DNA of 6,708 nucleotides from Balneolia bacterium (GTDB taxonomy: Bacteria; Bacteroidota; Rhodothermia; Balneolales; Cyclonatronaceae): contig PXDL01000329.1 of the NCBI GenBank assembly GCA_003566395.1, positions 1 to 6,708 on the forward strand, given 5' to 3'. The notes under the pieces were generated by a model. That model did not search any database and was not told the origin of the DNA. It saw only the letters and a program-made list of their open reading frames with translations. Both the position numbers and the translations under genes were made by a program. This document shows, one piece after another, positions 6,415 through 6,708 of the stretch; the stretch's first letter is position 1, and every line of letters starts with the position of its first letter.

Positions 6415-6473
6415 AAAAAAATCAGAGTAAACCCGCCAAATCCGCGTCACCTGCGTTCTACCCTGATTTTTTT
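6415..6473 (-). terminator. Inverted repeat with T-tracts, possible terminator after the oxidoreductase gene
   Basis: AAAAAAATCAG at 6415-6425 and CTGATTTTTTT at 6463-6473 are perfect 11-bp inverted copies separated by 37 bases. Transcription from the oxidoreductase gene would cross it 67 bp after the TAA and finish on a T-run. The stem is AT-rich and the loop long, so it is weak as a classical terminator. The loop contains the AATCCGCGT repeat unit, so it may instead be an interspersed-repeat structure. Confidence 0.35.
6439..6456. repeat. Second occurrence of the 9-bp unit
   Basis: AATCCGCGT followed by CACCTGCGT gives two 9-bp units, the second diverged. It lies in the loop of the 6415-6473 inverted repeat and is followed by TCAGTTTC at 6487-6494, as in the left spacer. 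Confidence 0.4.
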
Positions 6474-6539
6474 TGCATTCAGGGATTCAGTTTCCAGTCC
6501 ATTGAGAACGCCCGATTCACATCCGTGATCGGTACGGAC

Positions 6540-6708
6540 TTATGCTTCAACTTCCTTCAGACCGTCCAGTACCCACGGCATCAGCTCCGATACCGTAGGG
6601 TGAACCAGCACGACACGGCGATACTCTTTACAGGGAATGTTGCTGTGCATAATGGATGCAAACATATTGATGATCTCATCCCCGCCCGGGCCCAGAACGG
6701 CCGCTCCG
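6540..6708 (-). CDS. FAD-dependent pyridine nucleotide-disulfide oxidoreductase (mercuric reductase/dihydrolipoamide dehydrogenase-like), C-terminal fragment
   Basis: Only the last 56 codons and the TAA stop are inside the window; the rest lies beyond the right edge. The visible residues include LGPGGDEIINMF, about 20 intervening residues, then HPTVSELMPWVLDGLK and the end EVEA. This is the C-terminal dimerisation domain of class I pyridine nucleotide-disulfide oxidoreductases, where 'lGp.a.E.I..f' precedes 'HPT.sE'. In this family the His and Glu of HPTxxE form the catalytic dyad that reaches across the dimer to the redox-active disulfide of the partner subunit. The FAD and NAD(P)H domains and the CxxxxC disulfide are not visible, so the substrate cannot be assigned. 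The ending resembles the 'mercuric reductase-like' proteins common in environmental bacteria more than true MerA, and no mer genes are nearby. Expected cytoplasmic. It is separated from the next gene by about 690 bp and is probably a separate transcription unit. Confidence 0.85.
   Translation of the reverse strand, partial: GAAVLGPGGDEIINMFASIMHSNIPCKEYRRVVLVHPTVSELMPWVLDGLKEVEA

Larger units (their letters stand above)
5851..6539. other. Non-coding spacer between the oxidoreductase and the large exported-protein gene
   Basis: About 690 bp without a supportable gene. The first 120 bp next to the large gene hold the ribosome-binding site, promoter and possible operator boxes. 5990-6160 has short protein-like open stretches without a proper start (see findings). 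6170-6383 is the right degenerate repeat. 6415-6473 is the inverted repeat. A 5-bp hairpin TCCGT/ACGGA (6522-6526, 6534-6538) sits just after the oxidoreductase stop but has no T-tract. Confidence 0.6.

Noticed and set aside
1..6708. CRISPR array, tRNA, rRNA or intact insertion sequence
   Set aside because: No regularly spaced identical repeats, no tRNA-like cloverleaf, no rRNA-like sequence, and no transposase frame was found on either strand.

Overview
The window holds two complete genes and the tail of a third, all on the minus strand. The source looks like a member of the Bacteroidota or a close relative (Balneolota/Rhodothermota type). The reasons are an upstream promoter matching the Bacteroidota -7 consensus TAnnTTTG, an outer-membrane barrel ending in phenylalanine, a Sec-signal surface protein with Ig-like modules of a style common in that group, and GC-richer genes separated by AT-rich spacers full of degenerate repeats. 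This placement is inference; no marker gene is present.

Layout from right to left, in the direction of transcription. (1) 6540-6708 is the last 56 codons of an FAD-dependent pyridine nucleotide-disulfide oxidoreductase, identified by its dimerisation domain and the HPTVSE motif. (2) 5845-6539 is a spacer of about 690 bp. It contains a possible terminator for the oxidoreductase, one copy of a degenerate intergenic repeat, a stretch with short broken reading frames, and a good candidate promoter for the next gene. (3) 2020-5844 encodes a 1274-residue exported protein: signal peptide, N-terminal beta domain, two related Ig/Fn3-like modules, several long coiled coils with a CxxC motif between two of them, a Gly/Asn-rich linker, and a hydrophobic helical C-terminal domain. 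(4) After a 36-bp gap containing two small hairpins, 325-1983 encodes a 552-residue outer-membrane beta-barrel protein. (5) 1-324 is a spacer with a possible terminator and a second copy of the degenerate repeat.

The long coiled-coil protein and the barrel very probably form a two-gene operon read from one promoter near 5881-5912. The simplest reading is an envelope apparatus: the barrel sits in the outer membrane and the coiled-coil protein is its periplasmic or surface partner. I do not recognise either protein as a characterised family, so their joint function is unknown. This pair is the best candidate for an undescribed system here. The oxidoreductase appears to be an unrelated neighbour.
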